Below are positions 33,260 through 43,900 of a stretch of DNA of 64,000 nt, piece after piece. The DNA is taken from assembly GCA_003696675.1 (NCBI GenBank), contig RFGH01000171.1, forward strand, positions 1-64,000, given 5' to 3'. Numbering within the stretch: position 1 is the first letter of the stretch; every line of letters begins with the position of its first letter. Both the position numbers and the translations under genes were made by a program. The DNA comes from Planctomycetota bacterium. Its GTDB lineage: Bacteria > Planctomycetota > Phycisphaerae > Phycisphaerales > UBA1924. The notes beneath the pieces are model-generated. The model was not told the DNA's origin. It saw only the letters and a program-made list of their open reading frames with translations, and made no database searches.

Positions 33260-34540
33260 ATGGCGCGAGCACACGGCCAATCCGGGGATGATCGGACCAG
33301 CGGCGGGCGGGGTCGTTGCCTGCGTCGGCGTGTGTGCGGCGTCCTGGCAGTGTGCTGTGCGGTGCTCGGGCTGATCGGCGTTGCACAGTTCGTCGTGGGG
33401 CGTCTGATGACGGATTCGACGCACGCGACGCAGTATCTGTGGTGGATCCCGGCGTTGTGGACGCTGGCGGGTGTGTGGGGGTTGCTCGCGGTGTCGGCGG
33501 TGTTGGGGCCTTGGTCGAAAGGCATGCGTGGGGCGATGCTGCGGCCCGTGCTGCTGGTCGGGTGCGTGGGCGCGACGCTCTGGGTTGTGTTCGGCGAATG
33601 GCACATGCAGCGGGCGGTGACGCACCGGCTGTTCGGCTCGCCGCAGGCCCCGCGAGCGGACACCCTTCGGCTGATGCACTGGAACCTTTCGGCGACCTAC
33701 CGCGCGGGGGTGGCGGATGAGCTGGTGGCGGCGGAAAGCCCGGACATCGTGGCGGTGGTCAATGCCCGGTACGACAAGCACCGGCGCGCGTTGGTGCGAT
33801 CGCTCGGCGAGTCGATGGCGCCGGGGGACAAGCAGATCCGCCTGGACGGGCGTGTCCGATCGTTCAGTGAACCGGGCCACCTCTTCTCGTCCGGCATGGC
33901 GATCATCGCGTCGCGCCAGCGCATCCTGCGGGCGGGCGTGGTGAATCTCGAGCATCTGGAAGGCACGGACCCGGAATGGCGGAGCTCGTGGGATCCGGGA
34001 TTCGTCGTGTGGTTGGAGATCGATCCGGGCGAGCGGTTCGCGTCGCTGGGACGCCCGATCGTGGTCTGGGTGGTCGACTTTCCGAGCGATCCAACCCTGT
34101 GGCGGATGCGGGTGGCCGAGTCGGCGCGGGATGCGGTGTCCGCGTGGAACGACCGGGCCGTGGTGTGTGACGAGGAGGGGCGATGGGTGTTCGAGCCCGA
34201 GCCCGGCCCCGTGCCCGCGCCGGATGTGGTGATGGGTGACTTCAACGCGCCGCGTGGCTCTGCGTCGGTCGAGCGGATCACGCCGGGCATGACCGACGCG
34301 TTCAGCGCGGTGGGCGTGGGGCGGGCGCGGTCGTGGCATCCCCGTGGGTTGGGGCAGGTGTCAAACTCGTGGGCGGGCTGGTTGGCGAGGCGGGTGGTGT
34401 GGACGCTCGAGCCGCTGGCCGACTGGCACATCGACCTGACCCGCGTCGGGGGGGCGTGGCGGGCATCCAAGTACCGCCTGATCCCGGTCGAGGGCATGCC
34501 CCACGCGGCCCAGGTGGTCGAACTGACCCCAGACCGATAA
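33260..34540 (+). CDS. Membrane-anchored endonuclease/exonuclease/phosphatase-fold protein
   Basis: A 426-residue protein with three N-terminal membrane helices ([58 protein letters not shown]) followed by an EEP-fold domain. EEP landmarks are [44 protein letters not shown] and MPHAAQVV. The family includes DNases, sphingomyelinases and inositol phosphatases, so the substrate is open. GGAAGGGG precedes the ATG at 33260. A shorter relative with the same architecture is encoded at 44180. The domain is predicted to face the periplasm. The gene is divergent from fcl. Confidence 0.75.
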   Translation: MARAHGQSGDDRTSGGRGRCLRRRVCGVLAVCCAVLGLIGVAQFVVGRLMTDSTHATQYLWWIPALWTLAGVWGLLAVSAVLGPWSKGMRGAMLRPVLLVGCVGATLWVVFGEWHMQRAVTHRLFGSPQAPRADTLRLMHWNLSATYRAGVADELVAAESPDIVAVVNARYDKHRRALVRSLGESMAPGDKQIRLDGRVRSFSEPGHLFSSGMAIIASRQRILRAGVVNLEHLEGTDPEWRSSWDPGFVVWLEIDPGERFASLGRPIVVWVVDFPSDPTLWRMRVAESARDAVSAWNDRAVVCDEEGRWVFEPEPGPVPAPDVVMGDFNAPRGSASVERITPGMTDAFSAVGVGRARSWHPRGLGQVSNSWAGWLARRVVWTLEPLADWHIDLTRVGGAWRASKYRLIPVEGMPHAAQVVELTPDR

Positions 34541-34605
34541 CCCAAAGTGATGATTTTGTGGTTCGCTCGAAATATCGCGAGATGACGGGGTGTTCGAGAT
34601 TCGTG

Positions 34606-34914
34606 ATGATGGCGATCAAGCTCAACGACATCCTGCCAATCGAACGCATGGAAGAGGCCGCGGAGTGCCTGCGGACCATCGCCCACCCTGTGCGGCTGCG
34701 GATGATCGAGGTGCTGCTGGATCACCGGATGACCGTGGGCGAGATCGCCGAGCTGTGCCAGGTCCGCCCGAATGTGGCGTCCGAGCACCTTGGCAAAATG
34801 CGTGACCGGGGGCTGCTGACGATGGAGAAGGACGGGCGGCAGGTGTTCTACGCCATCGCCGAGCCGGGCCTGCGATCGATCATCAACTGCGTGCGTTCCC
34901 GCTTCGGGGACTGA
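34606..34914 (+). CDS. ArsR-family transcriptional regulator, likely sulfur- or redox-responsive
   Basis: A 102-residue winged-helix repressor. AAECLRTIAHPVRLRMIEVLLDHRMTVGEIAELCQVRPNVASEHLGKMRDRGLLTMEKDGRQVFYAI is the canonical ArsR/SmtB helix-turn-helix and wing. Cysteines are at 21, 51 and 95; the pair at 51 and 95 sits roughly where BigR/SqrR persulfide sensors keep theirs. The two genes downstream are YeeE/YedE-type sulfur transporter halves, as in bigR operons, so regulation by sulfide or persulfide is inferred. The ATG at 34606 is preferred, with 34609 and 34582 as alternatives. A CTCG-N8-CGAG inverted repeat upstream (34566-34581) could be an operator. Confidence 0.85.
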   Translation: MMAIKLNDILPIERMEEAAECLRTIAHPVRLRMIEVLLDHRMTVGEIAELCQVRPNVASEHLGKMRDRGLLTMEKDGRQVFYAIAEPGLRSIINCVRSRFGD

Positions 34915-35052
34915 GTGAACGCTGACGCCGGGTGGGACTGGCGTGGATCGTGGTGTGTCGCCCGGAGACGGGCGTTTCTTTGGGGAATAGATGTCGATGA
35001 ATCACGATATATCAGGATATCAAGGCCGGGCGATCGCCCGGGGAGGTTTGCG

Positions 35053-35613
35053 ATGAATCCCTTCAGACTGGGCCGCTGGTCGCCCTACGCGGCCGGCGCG
35101 GGGCTGGGCGTGCTGTCCTGGATCACCTTCGCGTTCATGGGCAAGGCTTTGGGGGTGTCGACGACGCCGGTGTGTGTAGTGGGGGGTATCGAGCGGGCGG
35201 TGGCGCCGTCGCACGCGGACTCGACGGCGTATCTGGCCAAGTACATCGGGACGACCGCGGACCCCAAGCCTGTGGTGGACTGGCAGTTCGCGTTGGTGCT
35301 GATGCTGGCGGTGGGGGCGTTCGTCGCGGCGCGGGCGGCCGGGAAGATCCGGGCTGAACGGGTGCCTGCGGTCTGGGCGGCCCGGTTTGGGCCTTCGCGG
35401 GCGGTGCGATACGCGGCCGCGTTCGTGGGCGGGGTGATCCTGATCTTCGGGGCGCGGATGGCGGGCGGGTGCACCTCGGGGCACGCGCTGTCCGGCGGGA
35501 TGCAGCTGGCGTTGTCCGGCTGGGTGTTCATGGCGGCGATGTTCCTGGCGGGCGTGCCGACGGCGCTGCTGCTGTACGGGCGGGGCGAGATGAAGGAGGT
35601 GTCCAATGGCTGA
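35053..35613 (+). CDS. YeeE/YedE family sulfur transporter, first half
   Basis: A 186-residue membrane protein with about five helices. The family signature GARMAGGCTSGHALSG, holding the pore cysteine, is near residues 136-151. YeeE/YedE proteins move thiosulfate or related sulfur compounds across the inner membrane; here the transporter is split in two genes, like pmpA and pmpB. GGGAGG lies 6 bases before the ATG at 35053. The stop overlaps the next start by 8 bases, so the two halves are translationally coupled. It follows an ArsR-type regulator on the same strand. Confidence 0.88.
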   Translation: MNPFRLGRWSPYAAGAGLGVLSWITFAFMGKALGVSTTPVCVVGGIERAVAPSHADSTAYLAKYIGTTADPKPVVDWQFALVLMLAVGAFVAARAAGKIRAERVPAVWAARFGPSRAVRYAAAFVGGVILIFGARMAGGCTSGHALSGGMQLALSGWVFMAAMFLAGVPTALLLYGRGEMKEVSNG

Positions 35614-36205
35614 TGTCATGACCATGAGCACGACGATGGGCGCGATGTGGTTCGACACCCCGGGCAAACTGGCGCTGGGCGCGTTGACGGGGTTGGTCTT
35701 CGGTTTCCTGCTGCAGAAGGGCGGGGTCTCGAAGTTCGGCGTGATCGTGGATCAGCTGCGCCTGAAGGACTTCACCGTGATGAAGGTGATGCTGACCGCG
35801 ATCGTGGTGGGGGGCATCGGGATCTACGCGATGCGTGCGATGGGGATGGAGTTCCCTATGCACATCAAATCGGCGCAGATGCTGGGTGTGGGCGTGGGCG
35901 GTCTGATCTTCGGGGTGGGTATGGCGGTGCTGGGCTATTGCCCGGGCACGGCGTTCGCCGCGATCGGTGAGGGTTCGCGCCACGCCTGGTTCGGCGTGCT
36001 CGGCATGCTGGTCGGTGCGGCGGTGTATGCCGAGGCGTACCCGTGGCTGAACGAGCACCTGCTGAAGAATTTTGACTTAGGCAAGGTGACCATCGACGCG
36101 CAGCTGGGCGTGAGCCCGTGGCTGGTGCTGATCCCGCTGGCGATCGCGGTCGGCGCGCTGTTCTTCTGGATGGAGCGGGCGAAACGCCTGACACGGCCCG
36201 CCTGA
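35606..36205 (+). CDS. YeeE/YedE family sulfur transporter, second half
   Basis: A 199-residue membrane protein and the second half of the split transporter. It shows LTGLVFGFLLQKGGVSKFGVIVDQLRLKDFTVMKVMLTAIVVG, typical of PmpB-like halves, and MAVLGYCPGTAFAAIGEGS, the second conserved cysteine motif. The ATG at 35606 lies inside the end of the preceding gene (ATGGCTGA). Together the two halves would form the complete inverted-repeat channel. A strong terminator follows at 36249, closing an ArsR-PmpA-PmpB unit. Confidence 0.88.
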   Translation: MADVMTMSTTMGAMWFDTPGKLALGALTGLVFGFLLQKGGVSKFGVIVDQLRLKDFTVMKVMLTAIVVGGIGIYAMRAMGMEFPMHIKSAQMLGVGVGGLIFGVGMAVLGYCPGTAFAAIGEGSRHAWFGVLGMLVGAAVYAEAYPWLNEHLLKNFDLGKVTIDAQLGVSPWLVLIPLAIAVGALFFWMERAKRLTRPA

Positions 36206-36248
36206 CAGACTCCTGTGCGTGGCGCCGGTGGCGACCGGCGCGTGCGAG

Positions 36249-36285
36249 CGACCCCGGGTCTCGTGGCCCGGGGTCGTGCTTTTGT
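36249..36285 (+). terminator. Intrinsic terminator of the sulfur-transporter operon
   Basis: CGACCCCGGG-TCTCGTGG-CCCGGGGTCG followed by TGCTTTTGTT, 43 bases after the stop. Confidence 0.85.
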
Positions 36286-36297
36286 TGCGCAGCCGAC

Positions 36298-37356
36298 TTA
36301 CTGATCGTGCCCGGTGAACTCCGGCAAGGCGTGTCCGGCGTCGCGGAGGGTCTTCTCGCGGGACGCCAGCTCGATGTCGTGGTCGACCATCATCGCGGCG
36401 AGCTGTTCGACGCTGGTCTCGGGGACCCAGCCGAGCTTCTGCCTTGCTTTGGTCGGGTCGCCCAGGAGCAGGTCGACCTCGGCCGGACGGAGGTAGCGCG
36501 GGTCGAACTCGACATGGTCCTCGAAGTTGAGCCCGGCGTGCTTGAACGCCATGTCGGCGAACTCGCGGACGGAGATGGTCCTGCCGGTCGCGACGACATA
36601 ATCGTCGGGTGTGTCCTGTTGGAGCATCATCCACATCATCTTGACATAGTCGCCGGCGAAGCCCCAATCGCGCTTTGAATCCAGATTGCCCAGGAAGACT
36701 TTGTCCTGCAGCCCCATCTTGATGCGCCCCACGGCGCGGGTGATCTTTCGGGTGACGAAGGTCTCGCCGCGGCGGGGGGATTCGTGGTTGAACAGGATGC
36801 CGCACGAGGCGTGCATGTTGTACGACTCGCGGTAGTTGACCGTAATCCAGTGGGCGGCGACCTTCGCGACGGCGTAGGGCGAGCGGGGGTAGAAGGGGGT
36901 GGTCTCCTTCTGGGGGACCTCGAGCACCTTGCCGTACATCTCGGAGGAGGACGCCTGATAGTAGCGGACCTGCTGTCCGGACTTGTCCTGGAAGTCGCGG
37001 ATGGCCTCGAGCAGCTTGTACGCGCCCATGGCGACGGTGTCGGCGGTGTAGATCGGCATGTCGAAGGACACGCGGACATGGGACTGGGCGCCGAGGTTGT
37101 AGACCTCGTGCGGTTTCACATGGTCGATGATCTTGGTGAGGTTGTTGGCGTCACAGAGGTCGCCGTAGTGGAGCCTGAGCTTGGGATTGGGGTTGTGGGG
37201 GTCCTGGTAGATGTGGTCGATGCGGCCCGTGTTGAAGGAGGAGGCCCGCCGGATGATGCCGTGGACCTCGTAGCCCTTGGAGAGGAGGAACTCGGCGAGG
37301 TAAGAGCCATCTTGGCCGGTGATGCCGGTGATCAGGGCGCGCTTGGGGTCGGGCAT
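36298..37356 (-). CDS. gmd: GDP-mannose 4,6-dehydratase
   Basis: A 352-residue short-chain dehydrogenase-type enzyme that converts GDP-mannose to GDP-4-keto-6-deoxymannose, the first step of GDP-fucose synthesis. It has the nucleotide loop [37 protein letters not shown], the catalytic [35 protein letters not shown], and [20 protein letters not shown], all hallmarks of Gmd. The ATG at 37356 starts the family homology directly. It is on the same strand as, and 138 bases downstream of, a membrane glycosyltransferase-like gene. With fcl it provides GDP-L-fucose. Confidence 0.97.
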   Translation of the reverse strand: MPDPKRALITGITGQDGSYLAEFLLSKGYEVHGIIRRASSFNTGRIDHIYQDPHNPNPKLRLHYGDLCDANNLTKIIDHVKPHEVYNLGAQSHVRVSFDMPIYTADTVAMGAYKLLEAIRDFQDKSGQQVRYYQASSSEMYGKVLEVPQKETTPFYPRSPYAVAKVAAHWITVNYRESYNMHASCGILFNHESPRRGETFVTRKITRAVGRIKMGLQDKVFLGNLDSKRDWGFAGDYVKMMWMMLQQDTPDDYVVATGRTISVREFADMAFKHAGLNFEDHVEFDPRYLRPAEVDLLLGDPTKARQKLGWVPETSVEQLAAMMVDHDIELASREKTLRDAGHALPEFTGHDQ

Positions 37357-37494
37357 GGAGATCGGCTCCGGGAAGGGGTGTCGGTTCGGGCAGGTCCCGA
37401 TTGTTGGGTCATCGGCCGGGCGGGGGCGGATCTTGCCCCGGATCCGGGCCCTGAGACGCTCAGTGGTACTTCGGGCAGGGGTGGTACGCCAGGA

Positions 37495-38940
37495 TCATCC
37501 GCCGGTTCGGGCCGGTTCGGGGACGGGGGGTGATTGAGAGCCGGTCTCGGCGGGCGGGGGATCGACGGCCCAGGGGTCGCCCGGGCTGGTGTGCTTGGGT
37601 GGTGGCGGGGTGCCGGGGGCGACCGGCTCGCCCCGCAGTCCCATCGCGCTGACGGTGCCGAGTGCCGCCGCGAGTGAGAGCATCGCGGGCAGGCGGGCTT
37701 TGCGGAACGCGGTCGATCGGAGCTCGGCGGGTTGGAGGGCCGCGAGCATGGCCAGCAGGACGATCAGGAAAGGCTCGTGGTAGCGTTGCCAGGCGTTGAT
37801 GGTGCTGCTCTGAGCGGCGGCGAAAGCGACCAAGGAGCCGAGCAGCACCCAGCGGGGGCGGTGGGGCACCGCCCGCAGGGACGCCGCGAGGATGGCCGCT
37901 CCCGCGGGAGCGAGCACGAGCATGGCCGGGCTGGTGCGACCGAACAGGGCCGGTCCGACGCCGGCGAGCGACCACCATCCGGAGTATCGGCCGGCGTCGC
38001 GGTCGAGGGTGGTGGGGGGGAGGACCGCCAGCGTCAGCCCCACGCAGGCGGCCACGCCCATCAGCCGGGCATGGTCTCGCAGGGCCCGAACCAGTGCCGG
38101 CGCGAGCCACGGGAAGAACCCAGCAAACAGGATCGGGATCTGCAGCAGGATGAACGCCGGCGTGGCGGTGTTCACGCCGGTGATGTCCGTGCGGAAGCGG
38201 GGCGGCGTCGTGCCGCCCCAATGGCGGACGAACCACGCCACGATCAGGAACGCCGGAAGTGTGAGGACGAAGGCGAGACTTGCCCGCCCCAGCCTCTGGG
38301 CGGGTTGATCGAACAGGCCGGGTCGGGTCCCGTGCACGCCCATCCACGCGGCCAGCCAGATCGGTGCGGCCGCCCAGAGATGGATCTGGCGGGTCAGAAC
38401 AAGACACACGAGCACGCCGCTCGCAGCGAGGATCGACCGCCAGGACCGGGGTTCGTGCACGCACAGCGCCAGCACTACGAACACGCCCAGCCACGAGAGG
38501 TTGTCCGGCAGCAGCCAGGCCGAGGCGCCGAGCACATACAGCGATGCGCTCAGGGGCAGCGTCAGCAGGATGCCGTCGCGGGCGGTGGTCCGGCGCGCGG
38601 TCCAGGCGGCGACGGCGGCAATGAATCCGGCCCCGATCAGGGCGCTGGCCACGCGGAGAGCGCCGGTGGAATCCGCGCCGATGCGGGCCAGCGTCGAGAG
38701 CAGGATGTGGTAGCCGGGCGTGGTGGCGGTCAGCGGGTTCGAGAGATCGAACTGCGGCCAATCCCGGGCGAGTTGGCGGATGAATGGCTCGTGGTAGACG
38801 GTCGAATCCCACGCGGCGCGTCCGGCGTTGTGACCGGCGGCGATCAACACCAGCGGGACCAGCAGGGCGATGATCGCGGCGACGCCCGCGGCCGCGAGCG
38901 TCTCGCCGAGCGGTGTGCCTCCGTCGCGTCGGTGGTTCAT
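37495..38940 (-). CDS. Polytopic membrane protein resembling DIE2/ALG10-type glycosyltransferases
   Basis: A 481-residue protein with about ten membrane helices. Its first periplasmic loop, WDSTVYHEPFIRQLARDWPQFDLSNPLTATTPGYHILLSTLAR, resembles the ALG10 pattern in which an acidic residue, a HxP-like segment, a WD/DLS stretch and TTPGxY follow each other. ALG10 enzymes are GT-C-fold transferases using lipid-linked sugar donors. Function here is inferred from this loop and from the sugar-nucleotide context. The proline-rich C-terminus (APGTPPPPKHTSPGDPWAVDPPPAE) is probably disordered. The ATG at 38940 overlaps the methyltransferase stop by four bases (ATGA). Confidence 0.7.
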   Translation of the reverse strand: MNHRRDGGTPLGETLAAAGVAAIIALLVPLVLIAAGHNAGRAAWDSTVYHEPFIRQLARDWPQFDLSNPLTATTPGYHILLSTLARIGADSTGALRVASALIGAGFIAAVAAWTARRTTARDGILLTLPLSASLYVLGASAWLLPDNLSWLGVFVVLALCVHEPRSWRSILAASGVLVCLVLTRQIHLWAAAPIWLAAWMGVHGTRPGLFDQPAQRLGRASLAFVLTLPAFLIVAWFVRHWGGTTPPRFRTDITGVNTATPAFILLQIPILFAGFFPWLAPALVRALRDHARLMGVAACVGLTLAVLPPTTLDRDAGRYSGWWSLAGVGPALFGRTSPAMLVLAPAGAAILAASLRAVPHRPRWVLLGSLVAFAAAQSSTINAWQRYHEPFLIVLLAMLAALQPAELRSTAFRKARLPAMLSLAAALGTVSAMGLRGEPVAPGTPPPPKHTSPGDPWAVDPPPAETGSQSPPVPEPARTGG

Positions 38941-39638
38941 GGCTCGGCCCCCCCGTCGGGGCGCTCGAAGACGCGCAGTTCGTGGGCGTACCAGAGCATC
39001 GTGACATCCTCGGCGTGCACGGGGCGAAGGCCCTCCTCGGCGGCCCAGCGTTCGGCGTGCTCGACGGGCAGGTAGCGGATCCACTGGCGGGCCATGACCA
39101 GATCGTGCAGCCGGTTCATGAGGGCGTGGGGGAATCGGGTGTCGGCCATGTCCTTATAGATCAGCCGCCCCCCGGGGCGGACCCGGGCCGCGGCGTCGCG
39201 GAAGGCACGCTCTTGGTGCGCGGGCGGCACATGGTGCATCACATCGATCAGGCAGACCGCGTCGTAACGGTCGTCGGGTAGGCCCTGCTGGACGGGGCGG
39301 TGCTCGAAGCGGATCTCTGGGCCGGGTGCGAGTTTGCGCAATCGGGGGACCATTCCCTGGGCGAGCGCGATGGCGGGGGCGGAGGCGTCGATGCCTTGGG
39401 CGGAGCGGATGCGTCCGCTTGCGGCCAGCCGGGCGATGAGCAGGCCCCCGCCGCAGCCGATGTCGAGGATCGAGGCACCCGGCGGTATTTGCGCGGCCAG
39501 GAGTTCGATCGGGCAGATCCGGTGGCGGTGGTGCTGGATGAAGCGGGTCAGGCGGGGACCATCGGGGTAGAGATGGCGGGCCAGTTGTCCGATATCGTGC
39601 CCGGACGCGTCGGTTGTATTCGGCGTGTGGGTGGGCAT
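38937..39638 (-). CDS. SAM-dependent methyltransferase, class I
   Basis: A 233-residue methyltransferase. Motif I is ASILDIGCGGGLLIARLAASG, followed by AQGIDASAPAIALAQGM (motif II), YDAVCLIDVMHHVPPAHQERAFRDAAARVRPGGRLIYKDM (motifs III-IV). The C-terminal half is less conserved and should determine the substrate, which I cannot name. The ATG at 39638 (MPTHTPNTTDASGHDIG) is the natural start; the track ORF runs upstream across the divergent promoter. It is probably the first gene of an operon continuing into the ALG10-like protein and gmd. Confidence 0.85.
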   Translation of the reverse strand: MPTHTPNTTDASGHDIGQLARHLYPDGPRLTRFIQHHRHRICPIELLAAQIPPGASILDIGCGGGLLIARLAASGRIRSAQGIDASAPAIALAQGMVPRLRKLAPGPEIRFEHRPVQQGLPDDRYDAVCLIDVMHHVPPAHQERAFRDAAARVRPGGRLIYKDMADTRFPHALMNRLHDLVMARQWIRYLPVEHAERWAAEEGLRPVHAEDVTMLWYAHELRVFERPDGGAEP

Positions 39639-39751
39639 GTTCTGCGGTCCGCGTTGGATCGTGGCATGATACGGGGCGGTTGGGACGAACCGGACGCGTG
39701 TCCGGGGCGTCGGAAGGCGTGGAAGGAGCATCGGCCGACCGGCCGGCGGGC

Positions 39752-40750
39752 ATGACCGAGTGCACGGATCACAGCACGACCGGCAACGCGGGCGAGGGGC
39801 CGAAGTACACGGGCGTGCGCGCGTTCGTGAAACTCGCGCGCCCCACGCAATGGTCGAAGAGCGCGTTTGTGCTCGTCGGGCCGGCGTACGGCTGGGCGCA
39901 GGGCGAGGCTTTTTCGTGGTGGGGCGCGGCGTGGGCCGCGGTGGCGTTCTCGCTCGCGTCCAGCGGTCTGTATGTGATCAACGACTGGTTCGACCGCGAG
40001 CGCGACCGCGTGCATCCACGCAAGCGCCATCGCCCGCTAGCGTCCGGGGCGGTTTCACCCCGGGCCGGGCTGGTGTACGCGTTGTGCCTGATCGCGGTGG
40101 CGATCGCGGCGTTGCTGCTGATCCCGGCGTGGCACACCCGGGCGATCGTGGGGGTGCTGCTCGGTCTGCATATCGGCAATGTCATGACCTATTCGGCGTA
40201 CTTCAAACGCAAGGTCATTGTCGATGTGCTCAGCCTGTCGATGGGGTTTGTGCTGCGGGTCATGGCGGGGTGCGCGGCGGTGGAGATCGAGCCGTCCTCA
40301 TGGCTGCTGAATGCGACGCTGTTCCTGAGCATGTTCCTTGCGTTCGGGAAACGACTGGGTGAGCGGCGGACGCTGGGCCCGGAGGCGGCGGCGGCTCGGT
40401 CGGTTCAGTCTGGTTATTCGGACGTACTTCTGGAAATGGCCGTGGTCGTGACCGCGGTCGCGACGCTGCTGACCTACGCCGGGTATGTGCAGAGCCGGGC
40501 GGAGGCCTATCTGGTGACTTTCGGCAGCCCGCAGGTGAAGGGCGTGGGGCCGGGTTTTGGTTTTAACCTGTTGTGGCTGACGATGTTACCGTCGACGCTC
40601 GCGGTGTTGCGGACGATGGTGCAGCTCGACCGGGGCAAGTACGACGATCCGACGGAACTGGCGATGCGGGACGCGGTGGTGCGGGTGTGCGCGGTGGCGT
40701 TCGTGGGTTTGACAGTGCTCGCGATCGCGTTCGGGACACGGGGTGGCTGA
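39752..40750 (+). CDS. UbiA-family prenyltransferase, polyprenyl-phosphate phosphoribosyltransferase-like
   Basis: A 332-residue integral membrane protein of the UbiA superfamily. The first aspartate motif region, LYVINDWFDRERDRVHPRKRHRPLASG, and KLARPTQWSKSAFVLVGPAYGWA are characteristic of the branch annotated as decaprenyl-phosphate phosphoribosyltransferase, which attaches phosphoribose to a polyprenyl phosphate. The second conserved region is YFKRKVIVDVLSLSMGFVLRVMAGC. Such lipid-linked sugars feed cell-envelope glycan assembly, fitting the surroundings, but other UbiA acceptors are possible. The start is the ATG at 39752; it is divergent from the methyltransferase. Confidence 0.8.
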   Translation: MTECTDHSTTGNAGEGPKYTGVRAFVKLARPTQWSKSAFVLVGPAYGWAQGEAFSWWGAAWAAVAFSLASSGLYVINDWFDRERDRVHPRKRHRPLASGAVSPRAGLVYALCLIAVAIAALLLIPAWHTRAIVGVLLGLHIGNVMTYSAYFKRKVIVDVLSLSMGFVLRVMAGCAAVEIEPSSWLLNATLFLSMFLAFGKRLGERRTLGPEAAAARSVQSGYSDVLLEMAVVVTAVATLLTYAGYVQSRAEAYLVTFGSPQVKGVGPGFGFNLLWLTMLPSTLAVLRTMVQLDRGKYDDPTELAMRDAVVRVCAVAFVGLTVLAIAFGTRGG

Positions 40751-40996
40751 AATTCGCGCGATGCGGGGCTTTGGAGCTTTTCCCGTTGAACCCGGAGCGT
40801 GTTTCGGCGGTAATTGCCCGTGCTGGAGGTGCGTCGCGCAGGCGTTGCGCGTCGAACCAGTGGTGATTTGTGGACTGTCGGGGCAGTCGCCGATACCGGT
40901 GGCCCTCGGTGTCTCGACCCTTGTTCTGGGGTCGGCCGGGGACGAGTGACCGGGGCGGGCCCGCCCGAAATGTGCGCCGTGCGCGTGGAGTGTGTG

Positions 40997-43900
40997 ATGG
41001 GTAACGAATGGAAGCGACTCGTATCGCCGCGGGCCCTGACGGGCGTGGTCGGCGCGTTGTTGGGCATCGGGGTGATGACCTCGCCGGTGCTGGCGCAGGA
41101 CGATGCGGTCCCCGAGGAGTCTCTGGACCTGTCGCAGGTGGCCGCGATGATGGGCGGTCGTGGCGGCGGGGCGGCCCGCAGCAACGACAACCTGCGTCCG
41201 TTCAAGGATGTCGCCGAGGGCTTCGAGCCGGTGATAAGCCAGGACGGGGCGTTCTACAGCGTCTGGATCAACCGCAAGACGAATCAGATGCTCGCCGAGC
41301 TGCCGCGCGGCTATGAGCGTCAGAACCACTTCTTCGCGATGACCGTGTCTGGCGGCGAGATCTTCGCCGGTCTGCAGGCCGCGGACATGTACACGCAGTG
41401 GAAGCGGATCAATGACCGCATGGCGCTGGTGCTGCCGCAGATCTCCGTGCGTTCGACCGGCGACCAGGAGAGCAAGGACTCGGTGGAGATGATCTTCACC
41501 GACCGCGTGCTGCTGGATGTGCCGGTGCTGTCGATCGGGCCGAGCGGGCAGCCGGTGATCGATCTGGATGACCTGCTCGTGGGCAATGCCGGCTCGTTCT
41601 TCGCAGGCTCGTCGCGCGGTCTCAACCGCAGCCTGACGACGATCAAGTCGGTCAAGGTGTTCCCGGAGAACATCGAAGTCGAGATCGAGGGGCCGGTCGC
41701 GGGCGGCGTGATGAAGTCGTTCCACTATTCGATCAGCCTGATCCGGGGCACTCCGGGGTTCAAGCCCCGCGAGGCGGACCCGCGCGTCGGCTATTTCACG
41801 ACCAGCTACCGCGACCTGGGCAAGTTCACGCGTGACGAAACGAATCAGCGGTACATCAACCGCTGGCATCTGGAGAAGGCGGACCCCAAGCTCAAGTTGA
41901 GCCCGCCCAAGCAGCCCATCGTCTATTATGTCGAGCACACGGTGCCGATCCGCTACCGCCGCTGGGTTCGTGAGGGCATCGAGCAGTGGAACGACGCCTT
42001 CCGCAAGGTGGGCATCGACGGGGCCATCGAGGTGCGTTTCCAGGACAAGTCGTCCGGCGCGCACATGGACAAGGATCCCGAGGATGTGCGTTACAACTTC
42101 ATCCGCTGGATCAGCAACGATGTGGCCACGGCCATCGGGCCGAGCCGCGTGAACCCCATGACCGGCGAGATTCTCGACGCCGATGTGGTGCTCACCGACG
42201 GGTGGATCCGCGTGTTCACCTATCGGTGGGATGAGCTGCTGGGCGATCTGGCGGTCGAGGGCATGAGCCCGCAGACGCTGGCGTGGCTGGAGCGCAATCC
42301 GCGTTGGGACCCGCGTCTCCGTCTGGCAAGCCCCGAGCGCCGCGATCAGATCCTGATCGAGCGGCAGGCCCGCGGGGTGACACGCTACGGCGGGCACGCG
42401 CTGGACACGGCCGACCCGACGCTGCTCGGCGACAACGAGTTCGACGGTCTTCTGCGGACCAGCCAGGTTTCCGGCATGTGCCGGGCGGCGAGCGGCAAGG
42501 CGCTCGACCTTGCGATGATGCGGATGTACCTGGCTGCGTTCGATACCGCGGCGGCGATCGAAGAGACCGTGGCCGCCCGTGATGAGGACAAGCCGAAATT
42601 GGATCCCGAGACGATCGAGATGATCCGCAAGCAGCTCGAGGAGAACCCCGCGTTGCGTGCGATGGTGCCGGCCGATGTTCTGGCGATGCTGGAAGAGCCG
42701 GCCGCCGAGGAACAGGCCGAGGAGCCGAAGGAAGAGCCCAAAGGCGAGGAGAAGCCCAAGGCGCCCAAGCAGGATCCGGGCGAGCTGATCGACGGCGTGC
42801 CGGAATGGTTCGTCGGGCCGATGCTGGCCGAACTGGTCGCGCACGAGGTGGGTCACACGCTGGGGCTTCGCCACAACTTCAAGGGTTCGAGCGCGTACGA
42901 CCTCGAGACGATCAACTCGGACGAGTTCAAGGGCAAGAAGCCGTGGTCGACTTCGGTGATGGACTACAACGGCATCAACATCCGGATGCCGGGGTACGGC
43001 GCCGAGCAGGGCGATTTCTCGGTGATCGACATCGGGCCGTATGACTACTGGGCCATCGAGTTCGGCTACGGCAACGATCCGAAGAAGACACTCGAGCGCG
43101 TGGCCGAGCCGGAGCTGCAGTACGGCACCGACGAGGACACCTGGGGCCCGGACCCGACTGCCCGGCGCTACGACCTGGGCAAGGACCCGCTGGTGTGGGC
43201 CGAGAATCAGATGGCGTTCGTGCGTCACCTGCGTGAACGCCTGCTGACCGATTTCGTCGAGGACGGCGACAGCTGGGCAAAGGCGCGGCGCGGTTACCGC
43301 ATCACGCTGGGCACCCAGACGCAGATGCTCTCCATGGCGGCCAACTGGGTCGGTTCGGCCTATGTGTATCGCGACAAGAAGGGCGACCCGAACGGGCGTG
43401 TCCCGATCGATCCCGTCACGGCAGATCAGCAGCGCAAGGCTCTGTCGTTCGTGATCGAGAACTCTTTCAAGGACGAGGCGTTCGGCATCACACCGGAACT
43501 GCTCCGCCACACCACGGTGGACAAGTGGTTCGACGACGCAGGGTACATGGACGCGCTGGCGGATGCCACGATCCCGATCCACGATCAGGTGATGGGCATT
43601 CAGGCGTCGGCGATGTCGATGATTCTCAACCCCGGCACCCTCCAGCGGGTCTACGACCTCGAGCTGTACTCCCCGGCTGACCAGGATGTGCTGACGCTCG
43701 CGGAGGTCATGAACACCATCCGCGACGCTGTGTGGTCGGAGCTGGATACGGAGGCTTCCCAGAAGTTCACCGATCGCAAGCCGATGATCTCTTCCCTGCG
43801 TCGGAACCTCCAGCGTGAGCATGTGGAGCGTCTGATCGATCTGTCCATGAACCCAAGCGGGTTCAGCGCGGTCGACATGCCGGTCCGCACGCTGGCGGTG

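Noticed and set aside
37460-39007. 515-residue minus-strand ORF in an alternative frame
   Set aside because: It overlaps the ALG10-like membrane protein frame, which has regular helices and a coupled start; this frame is Arg/Pro-rich.
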